Under the pieces are notes generated by a model. The model had not been told where the DNA came from. It was given only the letters and a program-made list of their open reading frames with translations, and made no database searches. This document shows positions 43,161-52,162 of a stretch of 64,000 nucleotides of DNA, piece after piece. Both the position numbers and the translations under genes were made by a program. Numbering within the stretch: the first letter of the stretch is position 1; every line of letters starts with the position of its first letter. Source of the DNA: Pandoraea commovens (GTDB taxonomy: Bacteria > Pseudomonadota > Gammaproteobacteria > Burkholderiales > Burkholderiaceae); contig NZ_CABPSA010000004.1 in the NCBI RefSeq assembly GCF_902459615.1, positions 62,001-126,000 of the forward strand, written 5' to 3'.

Positions 43161-43738
43161 TGCCCTGCGCTGCTGGCGGCCTCCGGCACCGATGCCGGTG
43201 ACGGCACGCCCGGCGCGAGCGCCTCGAACATCTGCTCAAGCTGCTTGGCCCCCTGCGCCGACTCGGCACGCATGCGCGGGCCGATAAAGACCGGATCGAG
43301 GATCAGAAACAGCAGATTCGGGGTGCGATACATGAAGTCGCGCTTGAAGCGCGTGCCCGTGCCGTCCGGCGTCAGCGTGTAGCGCACGGCACCCGACGGC
43401 CGTCGATTGACCTCACCCTCGATGCGCCATTCGAACGGCGGCTTTGCCTCCACGACCTTCCAGTGAAGGATGCCGTGACGTCCCGCGAGCCGGAATTCTT
43501 CTGCGACTTCTTCCCCGACCGTCAGCGGATGATCGGTCATGCCTTGCACGGCAAGCGATGCCGGATGCCATTTCGGCCAGTTCGCCGGTGTCGTCACGTA
43601 GTCGTAGACGGCTTGCGGCGGGGCGCGCAGCGTGACCACGGTGACGACATGCGTCTGGCGCTCGAACGGCAGAGGCAACAAAGACAGCAGGGCGACGATG
43701 GCCACCGCCCCGAGCAGGAACAGGAAGACTCGCTTCAT
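43157..43738 (-). CDS. Membrane-anchored SRPBCC (polyketide cyclase-like) protein
   Basis: Protein of 193 residues. After MKR a single membrane helix (VFLFLLGAVAIVALLSLLPL) anchors it, followed by a START/SRPBCC ligand-binding fold (RAPPQAVYDYVTTPANWPKWHPASLAVQG... WRIEGEVNRRPSGAVRYTLTPDGTGTRFKRDFMY). The ligand is unknown. ATG 43738 lies 11 nt after the preceding GcvR-like stop; ATG 43780 would overlap it. The stop abuts the 9-bp tandem repeat. Confidence 0.8.
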   Translation of the reverse strand: MKRVFLFLLGAVAIVALLSLLPLPFERQTHVVTVVTLRAPPQAVYDYVTTPANWPKWHPASLAVQGMTDHPLTVGEEVAEEFRLAGRHGILHWKVVEAKPPFEWRIEGEVNRRPSGAVRYTLTPDGTGTRFKRDFMYRTPNLLFLILDPVFIGPRMRAESAQGAKQLEQMFEALAPGVPSPASVPEAASSAGQ

Positions 43739-43748
43739 CGGCGCGCGC

Positions 43749-44279
43749 TCACGCACCGGGAGGCGAATCGAGTTCGACATCGACCATCAGGTCGTCGGCC
43801 AGGCTTTCCAGAACCTCACGCAATGCATCGGTGCTTACGCTCGCAGGCACGTGCAGGCGCGCCGTCGCACGAAACAGTGTGCCGCCGGACATCGAGCCCT
43901 CGACACACTCTGTGGCGAGTTCGTCGATGGAGATGCCGCGCGTGAACAACACGTGTGAGATTTCCTTGACGATGCCCGGATGGTCCTGTCCGACCAGATC
44001 GAGCTGAAGCGCGCGCGCGCCCGGATCGGCGGCGGCGCTTTGCGCGTGGGTGACGGAGATTTGCAGGCCGTGCGTCTCAAGCGCGTGCATCGCTTTAGTG
44101 AGCGCTTCGGTCTGCTCGTCGGGAACCTGAAGATGGATGATGCCGGCGAATTGGCCCGCAAGATTGGCGAGACGGCTTTCCAGCCAGTTGGCGCCGACGG
44201 CGGTGGCGCGATCGGCGATCGCATTGACCAGACCCGGGCGATCCGGACCGATCACGTTGAGAATCAGGGACGTCGTCAT
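43749..44279 (-). CDS. GcvR-like protein with two ACT domains
   Basis: Protein of 176 residues. Two ACT domains are visible: LILNVIGPDRPGLVNAIADRATAVGANWLESRLANLAGQFAGIIHLQVP (1-90) and LDLVGQDHPGIVKEISHVLFTRGISIDELATECVEGSMSGGTLFRATARLHVP (92-165). The E. coli homologue GcvR senses glycine and binds GcvA to repress gcv genes. No gcvA is adjacent. GGAG precedes ATG 44279. Confidence 0.85.
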   Translation of the reverse strand: MTTSLILNVIGPDRPGLVNAIADRATAVGANWLESRLANLAGQFAGIIHLQVPDEQTEALTKAMHALETHGLQISVTHAQSAAADPGARALQLDLVGQDHPGIVKEISHVLFTRGISIDELATECVEGSMSGGTLFRATARLHVPASVSTDALREVLESLADDLMVDVELDSPPGA

Positions 44280-44521
44280 CACAGGCTCCATCGACACTGA
44301 GGGGCAAGAGGCGGCGCATGCCGCGCGCTCGTGATTCAGGATGTGCCGGTCGTGGTCCCTGACGTCGTGGCGATTCAAGGTGAGCCGACCGATACGTTGC
44401 GCGCAGCAGGCTCAAGTGTAGTGCAATCGCGGGGTGCGCCGCTACGGCGGGCAATGCCGGATGCGAGAGGACGTTGAAGGGACGGGCTGGCGGTGGCGTA
44501 TGGGCAGGGGAGAACGGCGAA

Positions 44522-45184
44522 TCAAGGACGATCCGCCGCCATCGCGAGTAAGGCGATAACGGTCGCGTCGTCCGTCTGTGCGAAGTCGCTGTATGCCACG
44601 CTGACCGCATAGAACGGCTGCGGTGTTTCCAGACAGACGACGGCGTCGGCCAGCGGGCTCAGACGTGCGATGGCGTCGCGCGCACCCACCGGTGCGCAAG
44701 CTACGAGCGGCGTTGCGCCCAGTCGTCGCATCGCGCGCAACGCCGCTGTCATCGTGGCACCCGTCGCGATGCCGTCGTCGACGATGACGACGGGGCGACC
44801 CATGACGTGTGGTGCGCCGCGTCCCGGTGTATAGGCCTGACGCCGCTGCTGAATCAACGCTCGCTGGCGGGCGCTCTCATGCGAGAGATACGTACCGGTT
44901 GCGCCGAGCGAGAGCGCATGATCGGCAAGAAAGATGCCGCCGAATTCGTCGACTGCGCCGACCGCGAGTTCGGCCTGATGGGGCGCTCGCAGCTTGTGCG
45001 CGAGCAACACGTCGAGCGTGCCGTTCAACTGGCGCGCGATCGGCATGGCGACCGGCACACCGCCACGCGGGATGGCGAGCACCAGGGGAGGTGCGCAGCG
45101 CGACAGCAACGCGTGCGTGGCGAGCACTTCGGCCAGCGCATTGCCTGCGGCGGCACGATCGAGAAACGAGGCTACGGCAGACAT
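44522..45184 (-). CDS. Phosphoribosyltransferase-domain protein
   Basis: Protein of 220 residues from ATG 45184. FLDRAAAGNALAEVLATHALLSRCAPPLVLAIPRGGVPVAMPIA is the usual opening, and VVIVDDGIATGATMTAALRAMRRLGA is the PRPP-binding loop. Proteins of this type (PF00156) often occur with dienelactone hydrolase or erythromycin-esterase domains, and their substrate is unknown. Longer starts at 45226 or 45307 are possible but would add a basic tail not seen in relatives. Confidence 0.82.
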   Translation of the reverse strand: MSAVASFLDRAAAGNALAEVLATHALLSRCAPPLVLAIPRGGVPVAMPIARQLNGTLDVLLAHKLRAPHQAELAVGAVDEFGGIFLADHALSLGATGTYLSHESARQRALIQQRRQAYTPGRGAPHVMGRPVVIVDDGIATGATMTAALRAMRRLGATPLVACAPVGARDAIARLSPLADAVVCLETPQPFYAVSVAYSDFAQTDDATVIALLAMAADRP

Positions 45185-45326
45185 GGCAAGGGCGCGGGGG
45201 CGAGCCCGGCAGGCGACGGGAATCATCCCATCGTAACGCCGGGGCCTGATGCTCGTTTGCATCGAATGTGTCCGCGCGCGCGTACTTTCACGCGTTGCGA
45301 CGGACATTGTCTGTGCGACGTCCGTC

Positions 45327-46088
45327 TTAACGCGCCAGCAGTTCGGGCACCGTGCCGACGAGCAGCGTCACGCCGGAGCAGGCCAGCAGCGCCAGCACCA
45401 TGCGCCGGAACATGTGGTCGGAGAGGAACTTGTAAGCCCACGCGCCCGCGAGCGTCGGCAGGATCATCGACGGTACGACAATCGCGAACGCGTGCAGTGT
45501 CTGCGCGGTGATCACACCATGCACGGCGTAAAGCGTGATGGTGAGCGTGTGCATGACGATGAAGAAGATCTGCATGACGGCGCGCTGCATGTCCTTGTCC
45601 CATCCGCGCAGCGTGCACCACAGCGTGGGCACCACGCCGACGAGCCCTCCGATGCCACCCATCACGCCGCCGATGAAACCGACGACGCCGTCGGCCGCCC
45701 GGCCGCCGTGCGCAATGCGTGGCAGGTGCGCCGCGAGCAACAGGATTGAACAATAGATGACAAGGATGGCGCCGATGCCCGCCCGAAACCACACCGGATC
45801 GAGGTAGCGCAGAATCCACACGCCAACCGGCACGCCCACCAGTCCGCACAATACGAACGGCGCAAGACGCGCCAGCGGCACCGCCCGGCGCACGGTGCGC
45901 AACGCGAGGATCTGGCCGACGAGCGAGCAGAAGGCGGCGAGCGGACCTGCCAGCGTGGGCGGCAACGACCACGCCCAGAACGAAAGCGCTACCAGACTGA
46001 ACGCAAAGCCGGACAAGCCCTGGACGAAGCCGCCGATGCAGGCACCGGCGATGAGCGGGAGGAGGGGAAGCAGTGGATCGGCGGTCAT
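45327..46088 (-). CDS. TauE/SafE family sulfite/anion exporter
   Basis: Membrane protein of 253 residues with eight predicted helices. The two family repeats are seen: LIAGACIGGFVQGLSGFAFSLVALSFWAW near the start and GVVGFIGGVMGGIGGLVGVVPTLWCTLRGWDKDMQRAVMQIFFIV in the centre. Members export sulfite, sulfoacetate or related anions. It stands alone between two minus-strand genes, and no sulfonate genes are nearby. Confidence 0.9.
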   Translation of the reverse strand: MTADPLLPLLPLIAGACIGGFVQGLSGFAFSLVALSFWAWSLPPTLAGPLAAFCSLVGQILALRTVRRAVPLARLAPFVLCGLVGVPVGVWILRYLDPVWFRAGIGAILVIYCSILLLAAHLPRIAHGGRAADGVVGFIGGVMGGIGGLVGVVPTLWCTLRGWDKDMQRAVMQIFFIVMHTLTITLYAVHGVITAQTLHAFAIVVPSMILPTLAGAWAYKFLSDHMFRRMVLALLACSGVTLLVGTVPELLAR

Positions 46089-46189
46089 GTTTTTAGTTTT
46101 CCGCCGACATTATGCGGCGATCCCGTGCGCAGATGCACGGGGTCGTGGCATTCGGTAGGCGCTGCTGTCCGCGCTGTCGTACGCCCGGT

Positions 46190-46888
46190 TCAGGCGCGAT
46201 GGCCTGCCTGCCAGTGCTGCCAGCCCATGACGAAGAGCGAGCCGACGGCAATACCGAGTGCGGCCCCGGCAAGCGCGTCGCTCGTCCAATGATAGGCGGC
46301 GGCGAGTTGTCCGAAGGCCGTCAGTGCAATGGCGATGGCGCACGGTACGCGAAGCACGCGATGACGCAGGGCGAGCACGGTCGTGAACGCGAGGATCACG
46401 GTGAGGTGACCGGAGGGAAACGATGCGAAGGCGGCGCTGTTGCCGCCAAAGAGCCGGAATTCGAAAACGCCGTCTCGCAAATACGACGGATTCTCATGGA
46501 TCCACGTGGCGGGCCAGGTGCGTCCGAAGACGAATTTCAGCGCTTGCTTGGCCAGACTGCCAACGCCGACAGCGCCCGCCGCGAGCCACAACGTGACCGC
46601 CCACGACGGCAGCTTGCGGCGGAAGAACAACACCGCGCCGACGATCAGAAACGTCGGCCACGCCAGCACGAACAGCGGCGAGGGCAACTCTGCGATGTGC
46701 TGAATCCAGCGAGTGCCTTGTGTGTGCATATGGGCGAAGTCGACGACAGGGCGGTCGACCCAGGGAATCGCGACGAGCGCGAGCAGCAGGCAGGCCAGTG
46801 CGCTGAACCACGCGGTGCGCAGGCAAGGCGTCGAAGTGGCAGGGGTGGCCGAGGTGGTGGGGGCGGCGTTCGGAGCGAGTTCGGTCAT
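46190..46888 (-). CDS. PAP2-family phosphatase
   Basis: Membrane protein of 232 residues. The phosphatase motifs appear in order: KQALKFVFGRTWP (motif 1), SFPSGHLTVIL with catalytic His (motif 2), and YHWTSDALAG (motif 3). Helices surround them. Members dephosphorylate undecaprenyl pyrophosphate or phosphatidic acid. ATG 46888 (MTELAPN) is preferred over 46915 because the upstream nine codons are arginine-rich without a ribosome site. Confidence 0.88.
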   Translation of the reverse strand: MTELAPNAAPTTSATPATSTPCLRTAWFSALACLLLALVAIPWVDRPVVDFAHMHTQGTRWIQHIAELPSPLFVLAWPTFLIVGAVLFFRRKLPSWAVTLWLAAGAVGVGSLAKQALKFVFGRTWPATWIHENPSYLRDGVFEFRLFGGNSAAFASFPSGHLTVILAFTTVLALRHRVLRVPCAIAIALTAFGQLAAAYHWTSDALAGAALGIAVGSLFVMGWQHWQAGHRA

Positions 46889-47454
46889 GACGCGATTTCG
46901 GAGAAGAGGGGGCAACCGCCGGAAGTCGGGCGCAATCGGCGCTGAGCGACGTTCGGCGAGATCGCGTCATGGTAGTCGCCATTGGAGTCGCGGAGACGGG
47001 CTCGTCCCAAAAGCGGGGTATTCACGCGGCGTTGAGCGGCGTTCGGTACGCGAACCCGCCGACGTACCTCATTGAAGGCTGTTGGCGTTCGCGACCGGCG
47101 CGTCGGCCGTCTGCCGGGGGGAGACCGCGATGGCGAGGCTCGACCCCGGAGCTTGCCCGGAAGCGATGGCGGTTTGATGACGATCAGGACGCTGGCGTTG
47201 CAACCGTGACATGCTCCGATCTCTTGAGAATCAAAGATTTTTTTGCGGCGAACCGGGGCAACGTCCTACAATCGTCCCCTACGTAATGGTTGGGAATGAT
47301 CGGAAATTGTCGGCGGTGGATGGTCTGTCCGCATGACGATACCGAGAGAAAGACGGACCGTCCCGGCGCAGCGCAGGCACGGTCTGAGCATGGTCGAGGT
47401 ACGGCAGTCAGTTCGCTCGTCAAAACAAAATCAAAATTGCATGCGGGGGCAGTA
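46889..47454. other. Intergenic region between PAP2 and Mrr-like genes
   Basis: No convincing gene is seen in 566 bases; frames across it have no domain-like sequence. AT-rich DNA near 47225-47300 may contain a promoter. No repeats were noted. Confidence 0.4.
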
Positions 47455-49077
47455 GTGAATCGGGGATTCGAGAGCATCATCGATCGGCTGGCGCGCGAGT
47501 TCTGGCGCGCAGCGCACACGCGCGAACAGCAGCACGCACAATCGCAGGCGCGCTCGCTGGCGGAAGTCCGCGCGCTGGATCAGGCGCAACGTGCCTGGGA
47601 AGAAGCACCGGCCGCCGACCCGGTCGCAAGCGAGCGCTTGCGGCTGGCATGGCGACAGGCGGACGCCGCCGCGCAGGGTGCGCGCGCGAAGTTCGAAGTG
47701 GCGCGACTGGAGCGCCTGCTTGCCGATGGGCTCGCCCGCGACTTGCGCATTCCTCCGGCCGATCTGCGCGCGCGCAATACGCCTCCCGTGCTCGATACGC
47801 GACATTTGCCGAAGATTCTGGCGAAGCCCGAGTGGGAGACGTTCGCACCCGAGAAGCCGGGGCGACTGGCGCTGGCAATGCCCGGCGCGTCCGGACGCTA
47901 TGAGCAGACCGTCGCCAAGGCGCGCAGCGAGTTTGTCCATGCGGAGCGCGAATACGAAGCCTCGAAGATTCGCCGGACCCAGGGGTCGATGATCCTTCAG
48001 ATCGCCCAACAAAAGGCGACGGAAGCGGCGCGCGCCGAGAGCACCCGTCACAACGCGGCCGTGGCCGATTTCGAAGGCGCGCTGCTACGCGGGGAGGCCG
48101 CTGCCGTGACGGGGTACGCGCGCATCGTGCTCAGCCGCAGTCCCTATCCGGAAGCGTTCCAGCAAACGCTCGCCGCACATTACGTCGAGAACCTCAAGCT
48201 GTTGGCCATCGGGTACGACGTGCCGACGCTCGACGCTGCCGTGCCGACGGCGCTCGACTATCACTACAACGCGGCGGAAGACGCTGTGCAAGGTACGCCC
48301 GCTGGTGACGCCATTCGTGCACAGGCCTACGCCGGTGCGCTGCAACAGATTGTGTTGCGTTCGTTGCATGAGTTGTTCGCCGCCGATCCGCTGCGGCACG
48401 TGGGGGCCGTCGTTCTCAACCTCTATGCGAATGATGGCGACGCGCGCATCTGTCTTGCGAGCGTACATGCGGCCCGCGCCGATTTCGCGGCGCTCGTGCT
48501 GAGCGAAGGTGACGCCACCACGCATCTGGCGGCGCTCGGTGCGCGCGTGTCGGCACGACCCGACGCGCTGCAGCCGGTAACGCCGGTGGCAGGTGTCGAT
48601 ATGACGCAAGTCATCACCGATGCCGATGTGGCCGTCGACCGCCGCTTCAATCTGATGACGCTCAGCGACAAGGACTTCACCCAGGTGATGTTCCATCTGT
48701 TGCGCTCGCATGGTTTCGAAGGCCCGCCGCTGGTGCCCGGCGAACAGGAAGGCATGCTGACGTGCCGCGCATGGGACCCGCATCCGATTTTCGGCGGCGA
48801 CGTCGTCGTCCACATCTTCCGCGAGATGGATCGCAACGCACGGCTGGAACTGACGGCGGCGCGCGCAATGCTCTCCGAGATGCAACAGATCGGCGCTGCG
48901 CGCGGCATGCTGATCACCACCGGCGAGTTCGACGACGGCGTCGAGGAGTTCGCGCGCGACCGTCGCATCGAGCTGCTCTCCGGACATCATCTCGTCTTCC
49001 TGCTCAAGGAAAATGCCGGTGTCGACGCCAGTGTCGTCGTGCCGGAAACCGTGGATACGACTGCGGCGCTGTTCTGA
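47455..49077 (+). CDS. Restriction endonuclease-like (Mrr-cat related) protein
   Basis: Protein of about 540 residues. The first 220 are charged and helical, partly coiled coil (HTREQQHAQSQARSLAEVRALDQAQRAWEE). The C-terminal 140 resemble the Mrr catalytic domain: MTLSDKDFTQVMFHLLRSHGFEGPP, then ARGMLITTGEFDDGVEEFARDRRIELLSGHHLVFLL, the typical G-x-L-I-T-T-x-x-F segment. The expected Q-x-K strand reads VVVHIFRE, so the catalytic lysine appears missing. Start GTG 47455 is inferred; the frame is open to 47290. No methylase gene is adjacent. Confidence 0.65.
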   Translation: MNRGFESIIDRLAREFWRAAHTREQQHAQSQARSLAEVRALDQAQRAWEEAPAADPVASERLRLAWRQADAAAQGARAKFEVARLERLLADGLARDLRIPPADLRARNTPPVLDTRHLPKILAKPEWETFAPEKPGRLALAMPGASGRYEQTVAKARSEFVHAEREYEASKIRRTQGSMILQIAQQKATEAARAESTRHNAAVADFEGALLRGEAAAVTGYARIVLSRSPYPEAFQQTLAAHYVENLKLLAIGYDVPTLDAAVPTALDYHYNAAEDAVQGTPAGDAIRAQAYAGALQQIVLRSLHELFAADPLRHVGAVVLNLYANDGDARICLASVHAARADFAALVLSEGDATTHLAALGARVSARPDALQPVTPVAGVDMTQVITDADVAVDRRFNLMTLSDKDFTQVMFHLLRSHGFEGPPLVPGEQEGMLTCRAWDPHPIFGGDVVVHIFREMDRNARLELTAARAMLSEMQQIGAARGMLITTGEFDDGVEEFARDRRIELLSGHHLVFLLKENAGVDASVVVPETVDTTAALF

Positions 49078-49165
49078 GGCGCACGGGACGTGTGAAAGAC
49101 CGTGGGAGATGGCCTGTTATAGTGGCTCGACCTGACCCCACGTCATTCACATCCCGGAGGATCGT

Positions 49166-49693
49166 ATGTCCCGACGCATGGAATGCAAGGCAAGCCCCGT
49201 AACGACAGCGGGCCTGAAACGATGGGCTGGTGCGGGCGCCGCGAGCGTCGCACTGGTGATGGCAGTCGGCATGCCGATGGCCGCCTATGCGCAAATCGGC
49301 AACCTGATGGACGCCGTTGGCGGCGGGAACTCGGGCGGTGGCAATACGGGCGGTCTGGCGGGCAGCCTCGGCGGCCTGGCGTCGGGCGGGGGCGGCTCGC
49401 TCACATCGAGCAGCATCGGCAATGCGACCGGTGTGCTCCAGTTCTGCATCAAGAACAACTATCTGGGCGGCGCAAATCTGAATTCGGCGACGGACGTGAA
49501 GGACAAGCTGCTCGGCAAGATCGGCACGCAGTCCGGTTCGCCTGCCGCCAGCCCCGGCTATCTCGACGGCGCGAAGGGGCTGCTGTCGTCGCCCGACGGC
49601 AAGACCGTCGATCTGAACGGCGGTGGCCTCAAAGAACAACTCACCCGCAAGGTCTGCGACAAGGTGCTCGATCAGGCCAAGTCGTTCCTTTGA
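49166..49693 (+). CDS. DUF2501-family exported protein (YjjA-like)
   Basis: Protein of 175 residues. A long signal peptide ends at AAYAQ (about 43), then a Gly/Ser-rich stretch (GGGNSGGGNTGGLAGSLGGL). The conserved DUF2501 part begins NATGVLQFCIKNNYLGG, continues VKDKLLGKIG, and closes with LTRKVCDKVLDQAKSFL. The two Cys probably form a disulfide. Function is unknown. GGAGG lies 7 nt before the ATG, and two hairpins follow the stop. Confidence 0.85.
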   Translation: MSRRMECKASPVTTAGLKRWAGAGAASVALVMAVGMPMAAYAQIGNLMDAVGGGNSGGGNTGGLAGSLGGLASGGGGSLTSSSIGNATGVLQFCIKNNYLGGANLNSATDVKDKLLGKIGTQSGSPAASPGYLDGAKGLLSSPDGKTVDLNGGGLKEQLTRKVCDKVLDQAKSFL

Positions 49694-49758
49694 CCGTTCC
49701 ACGCATCGTTGGAACGGATGCCTGACGGGCGGCGAATGCCCTCCGTCAGGTCGCTTTT
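49694..49758 (+). terminator. Double hairpin terminator after DUF2501 gene
   Basis: CCGTTCCA (49694-49701) pairs with TGGAACGG (49710-49717). CCTGACGG (49721-49728) pairs with CCGTCAGG (49743-49750), followed by TCGCTTTT. The second stem with the T-run is the likely intrinsic terminator. Confidence 0.8.
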
Positions 49759-49871
49759 CGACACTCGAGCGTGGCATCAAAAAAATCATCGATATTGGGT
49801 CTTGGCCCAGAGCCACGCGTGGACGTACGCTTAGCGTCATTCCAACCCCACCCCCATGTCCGGAGTCATCG

Positions 49872-50516
49872 ATGTATCAGCCCGCCGCCTTCACCGAAGA
49901 TCGCTCTGAAGTCCTGCACGATCTCATTCGTACGCATCCGCTCGGGTTGCTCGTGAGCGCCGGTGCGCAGGGGCTGATCGCCGATTCGATTCCGTTTCTG
50001 ATGTATGCCGACGAAGGTGAGTTCGGGACGCTGCGCGGGCATCTGGCACGCGCTAATCCGCATGGACCGGCACTGCGCGATGTGGACGATTGCCTGATCG
50101 CATTCACGGGGCCTCAGGGGTACATCACGCCCTCGTGGTACGCCGCCAAGGCCGAGCACGGCAAGGTCGTGCCGACGTGGAATTACGCAGCTGTGCACGT
50201 ATGGGGCAAGCCACGCGTGATCGACGACGCGGCCTGGCTGCGGCGACTGGTCGGTGACCTGACGAACTCGCAGGAGCTGCGCCTTCCCGCACCGTGGGCG
50301 GTCGAGGATGCCCCGGAGGACTTCATCGACGGCATGCTGCGCGCCATTGTGGGTGTGGAGATTCCGATTCGTCGCATCGAGGGCAAATTCAAGATGTCGC
50401 AGAACCGCGCGATGCCCGACCGTGTCGGCGTGGTGAACGGTCTGCGTGCACTGGGGCCGGACAGCGAGGCCTTGGCGGCGCTCGTCGCGCAGCGTGGCGA
50501 CGTGGCTGACGCCTGA
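49872..50516 (+). CDS. PaiB-family FMN-binding negative regulator
   Basis: Protein of 214 residues of the FMN_bind_2 family. MYQPAAFTEDRSEVLHDLIRTHPLGLLVSAGAQGLIADSIPFLM is the standard start, GHLARANPH and GPQGYITPSWYAAKAEHGKVVPTWNYAAVHVWG follow, and the C-terminal IEGKFKMSQNR segment is diagnostic. B. subtilis PaiB represses sporulation and protease genes; in Proteobacteria the role is unclear and it may be a flavin-dependent enzyme. GGAG precedes the ATG. Confidence 0.9.
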   Translation: MYQPAAFTEDRSEVLHDLIRTHPLGLLVSAGAQGLIADSIPFLMYADEGEFGTLRGHLARANPHGPALRDVDDCLIAFTGPQGYITPSWYAAKAEHGKVVPTWNYAAVHVWGKPRVIDDAAWLRRLVGDLTNSQELRLPAPWAVEDAPEDFIDGMLRAIVGVEIPIRRIEGKFKMSQNRAMPDRVGVVNGLRALGPDSEALAALVAQRGDVADA

Positions 50517-50631
50517 CCGGACCGCTCGCGCCGCCAGGCTCGGTAACGAAACGAAACAATTCAGTGCGCCGGGGATGGGTTTTGTACGGACATCCCCGCA
50601 TACAATGCGGCAACCCAACCCGGATGCCGCA

Positions 50632-50790
50632 ATGAAGACGCTGCTTCTCATGCTCGCGTTGATGCTCTGCCTGCTCTTCCTTGAGCAGGCCTGGATGCCG
50701 AGCGCACAGGCGGACGAATGTGACAATCTCGGCCCCGCCCAGACATTGCAATGCGCCGCTTACGGCGCGGGGAACGTCGTCCCCGAATAG
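50632..50790 (+). CDS. Small exported protein, unknown
   Basis: Peptide of 52 residues with a strongly hydrophobic signal segment (MKTLLLMLALMLCLLFLEQAWMPSAQA), leaving a short mature part DECDNLGPAQTLQCAAYGAGNVVPE with two cysteines. An in-frame ATG at 50605 would add nine residues, but a TACAAT-like -10 element overlaps that site. It lies 51 nt before the nuclease gene in the same direction, possibly in one operon. I do not recognise the family. Confidence 0.6.
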   Translation: MKTLLLMLALMLCLLFLEQAWMPSAQADECDNLGPAQTLQCAAYGAGNVVPE

Positions 50791-50841
50791 CCGTTCATCC
50801 GCTACAATCGCACCCCCTTACGTCTTCCCCAAAGCAGTGCG

Positions 50842-51786
50842 ATGAAGCAGTCTCGATGGACGGTCACCGCAGTGCGCGCAAGCCGCTTGCGCGCGATGGC
50901 CGGGCAGTTGGCAATCTCTCTCTCCCTTTCTTCCGTATTCGCTATCGGGGCTGTTGCTGCGGTCGTGGCGTTCCCGAACGCGGCCAATGCTGCGGTATCG
51001 GCGTGTGGCGATCACTACTGGTCTGGCACGGCCCCCGACATCACCAACAGCGCCATGACGCGTGCCGCACGCGAGGTGTGCTTCAGTGCGTTCGGCGTGA
51101 TGCACTCGGGCGTGACGCGCACACCGCTCTGGTCCGCCGAACATCTCACCCGCGCCGGGCTGAGCGACGCTCGCCAGATCTCGCGCGTGAACAACTTCCA
51201 CGCCGAGTCGCAACTGCCTGCGAGCGAACGCGCCGAGTTGCGCGATTACGTGCGCTCTGGCTACGACCGTGGGCACATGGCACCTTCCGCCGACATGCCG
51301 GACTCGCGGGCACAGTCCGAAAGTTTTTCGCTGTCGAACATGGTGCCGCAGAACAGCGAGAACAATCGCTATTTGTGGGCGGGCATCGAGTCGAGCGTGC
51401 GTAAGCTCGCGCAGGACCGGGGCGAATTGTTCGTGATCACCGGACCGCTTTTCAAGGGCAAGACGATCACGCAAGTGGGTGACCGGGTGATGGTGCCCAC
51501 GCAGCTCTTCAAGGTCGTCTACGACCCGAAGCGCAAGCAGGCGGGCGCGTATCTGGTGGCGAACGAGGCGACGGGCGACTATTCGGTCGTGAGCGTGGCC
51601 GAACTTGAAAAACTCGCCGGAATCGACTTCTTCCCCGGCATGCCCGCGAGCGTTAAAAGCACGGCGATGTCGCTGCCTAAACCCAAGGCGGCGGGCGGTG
51701 GCAGCAAGCGAAAACGCGAGCAGGACGTGCCGACGTACCGCGAAGTGCAGACGGTGCTCGACTTCTTGCGTACGATCATCCGTTAA
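50842..51786 (+). CDS. Secreted DNA/RNA non-specific endonuclease
   Basis: Protein of 314 residues with an N-terminal export signal ending near AANAAVS (about 53). The beta-beta-alpha-metal nuclease domain has DRGHMAPSAD with catalytic H145, followed by SLSNMVPQNSENNRYLWAGIE, where Asn binds Mg2+, and VITGPLF. This is the Serratia-nuclease/NucA family, degrading DNA and RNA outside the cytoplasm. The basic C-terminal tail (SKRKREQDVPTYREVQTVLDFLRTIIR) is extra. Confidence 0.92.
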   Translation: MKQSRWTVTAVRASRLRAMAGQLAISLSLSSVFAIGAVAAVVAFPNAANAAVSACGDHYWSGTAPDITNSAMTRAAREVCFSAFGVMHSGVTRTPLWSAEHLTRAGLSDARQISRVNNFHAESQLPASERAELRDYVRSGYDRGHMAPSADMPDSRAQSESFSLSNMVPQNSENNRYLWAGIESSVRKLAQDRGELFVITGPLFKGKTITQVGDRVMVPTQLFKVVYDPKRKQAGAYLVANEATGDYSVVSVAELEKLAGIDFFPGMPASVKSTAMSLPKPKAAGGGSKRKREQDVPTYREVQTVLDFLRTIIR

Positions 51787-51880
51787 GCTCACCGACAGCA
51801 TTTGGGATATCCCCCGGATGTTGTCGTGCGTTGACCCTCAACCGGTTTTACGACTGATTTCCCCCGATTCAGGAGTCCTC

Positions 51881-52162
51881 ATGACGTCATCGTCTTCCGC
51901 CAATGACCGCTTCTCGCCGTTCGCCAACGATGCCGATGCCCTCTCGCTCGGCGAGCTGAGCGTCGAAAACCATAAGGATCACGTGGTGATCTTCGGCAAT
52001 CTGGAGTTGCGCCGCGATGCCGAAGGGTTGCGTCACGCGCGGGTGCTCAAAGCGGTGCTGGATGCCGTGGTGAACGAGCTTGCCGACGCCGACTTGCCCG
52101 CGCATGCCGAATCACCGGCAGGGACCACAGAGAAACAGGTCAAAAACCCGTTTGAATCTTGA
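51881..52162 (+). CDS. Small conserved-looking protein, unknown
   Basis: Protein of 93 residues. The core SLGELSVENHKDHVVIFGNLELRRDAEGLRHARVLKAVLDAVVNELADADLP looks like a short beta-hairpin followed by a helix; the ends are disordered. AGGAG lies 6 nt before the ATG, a strong translation signal. It follows the nuclease gene by 94 nt on the same strand. No signal peptide or membrane segment. Family not recognised. Confidence 0.65.
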   Translation: MTSSSSANDRFSPFANDADALSLGELSVENHKDHVVIFGNLELRRDAEGLRHARVLKAVLDAVVNELADADLPAHAESPAGTTEKQVKNPFES

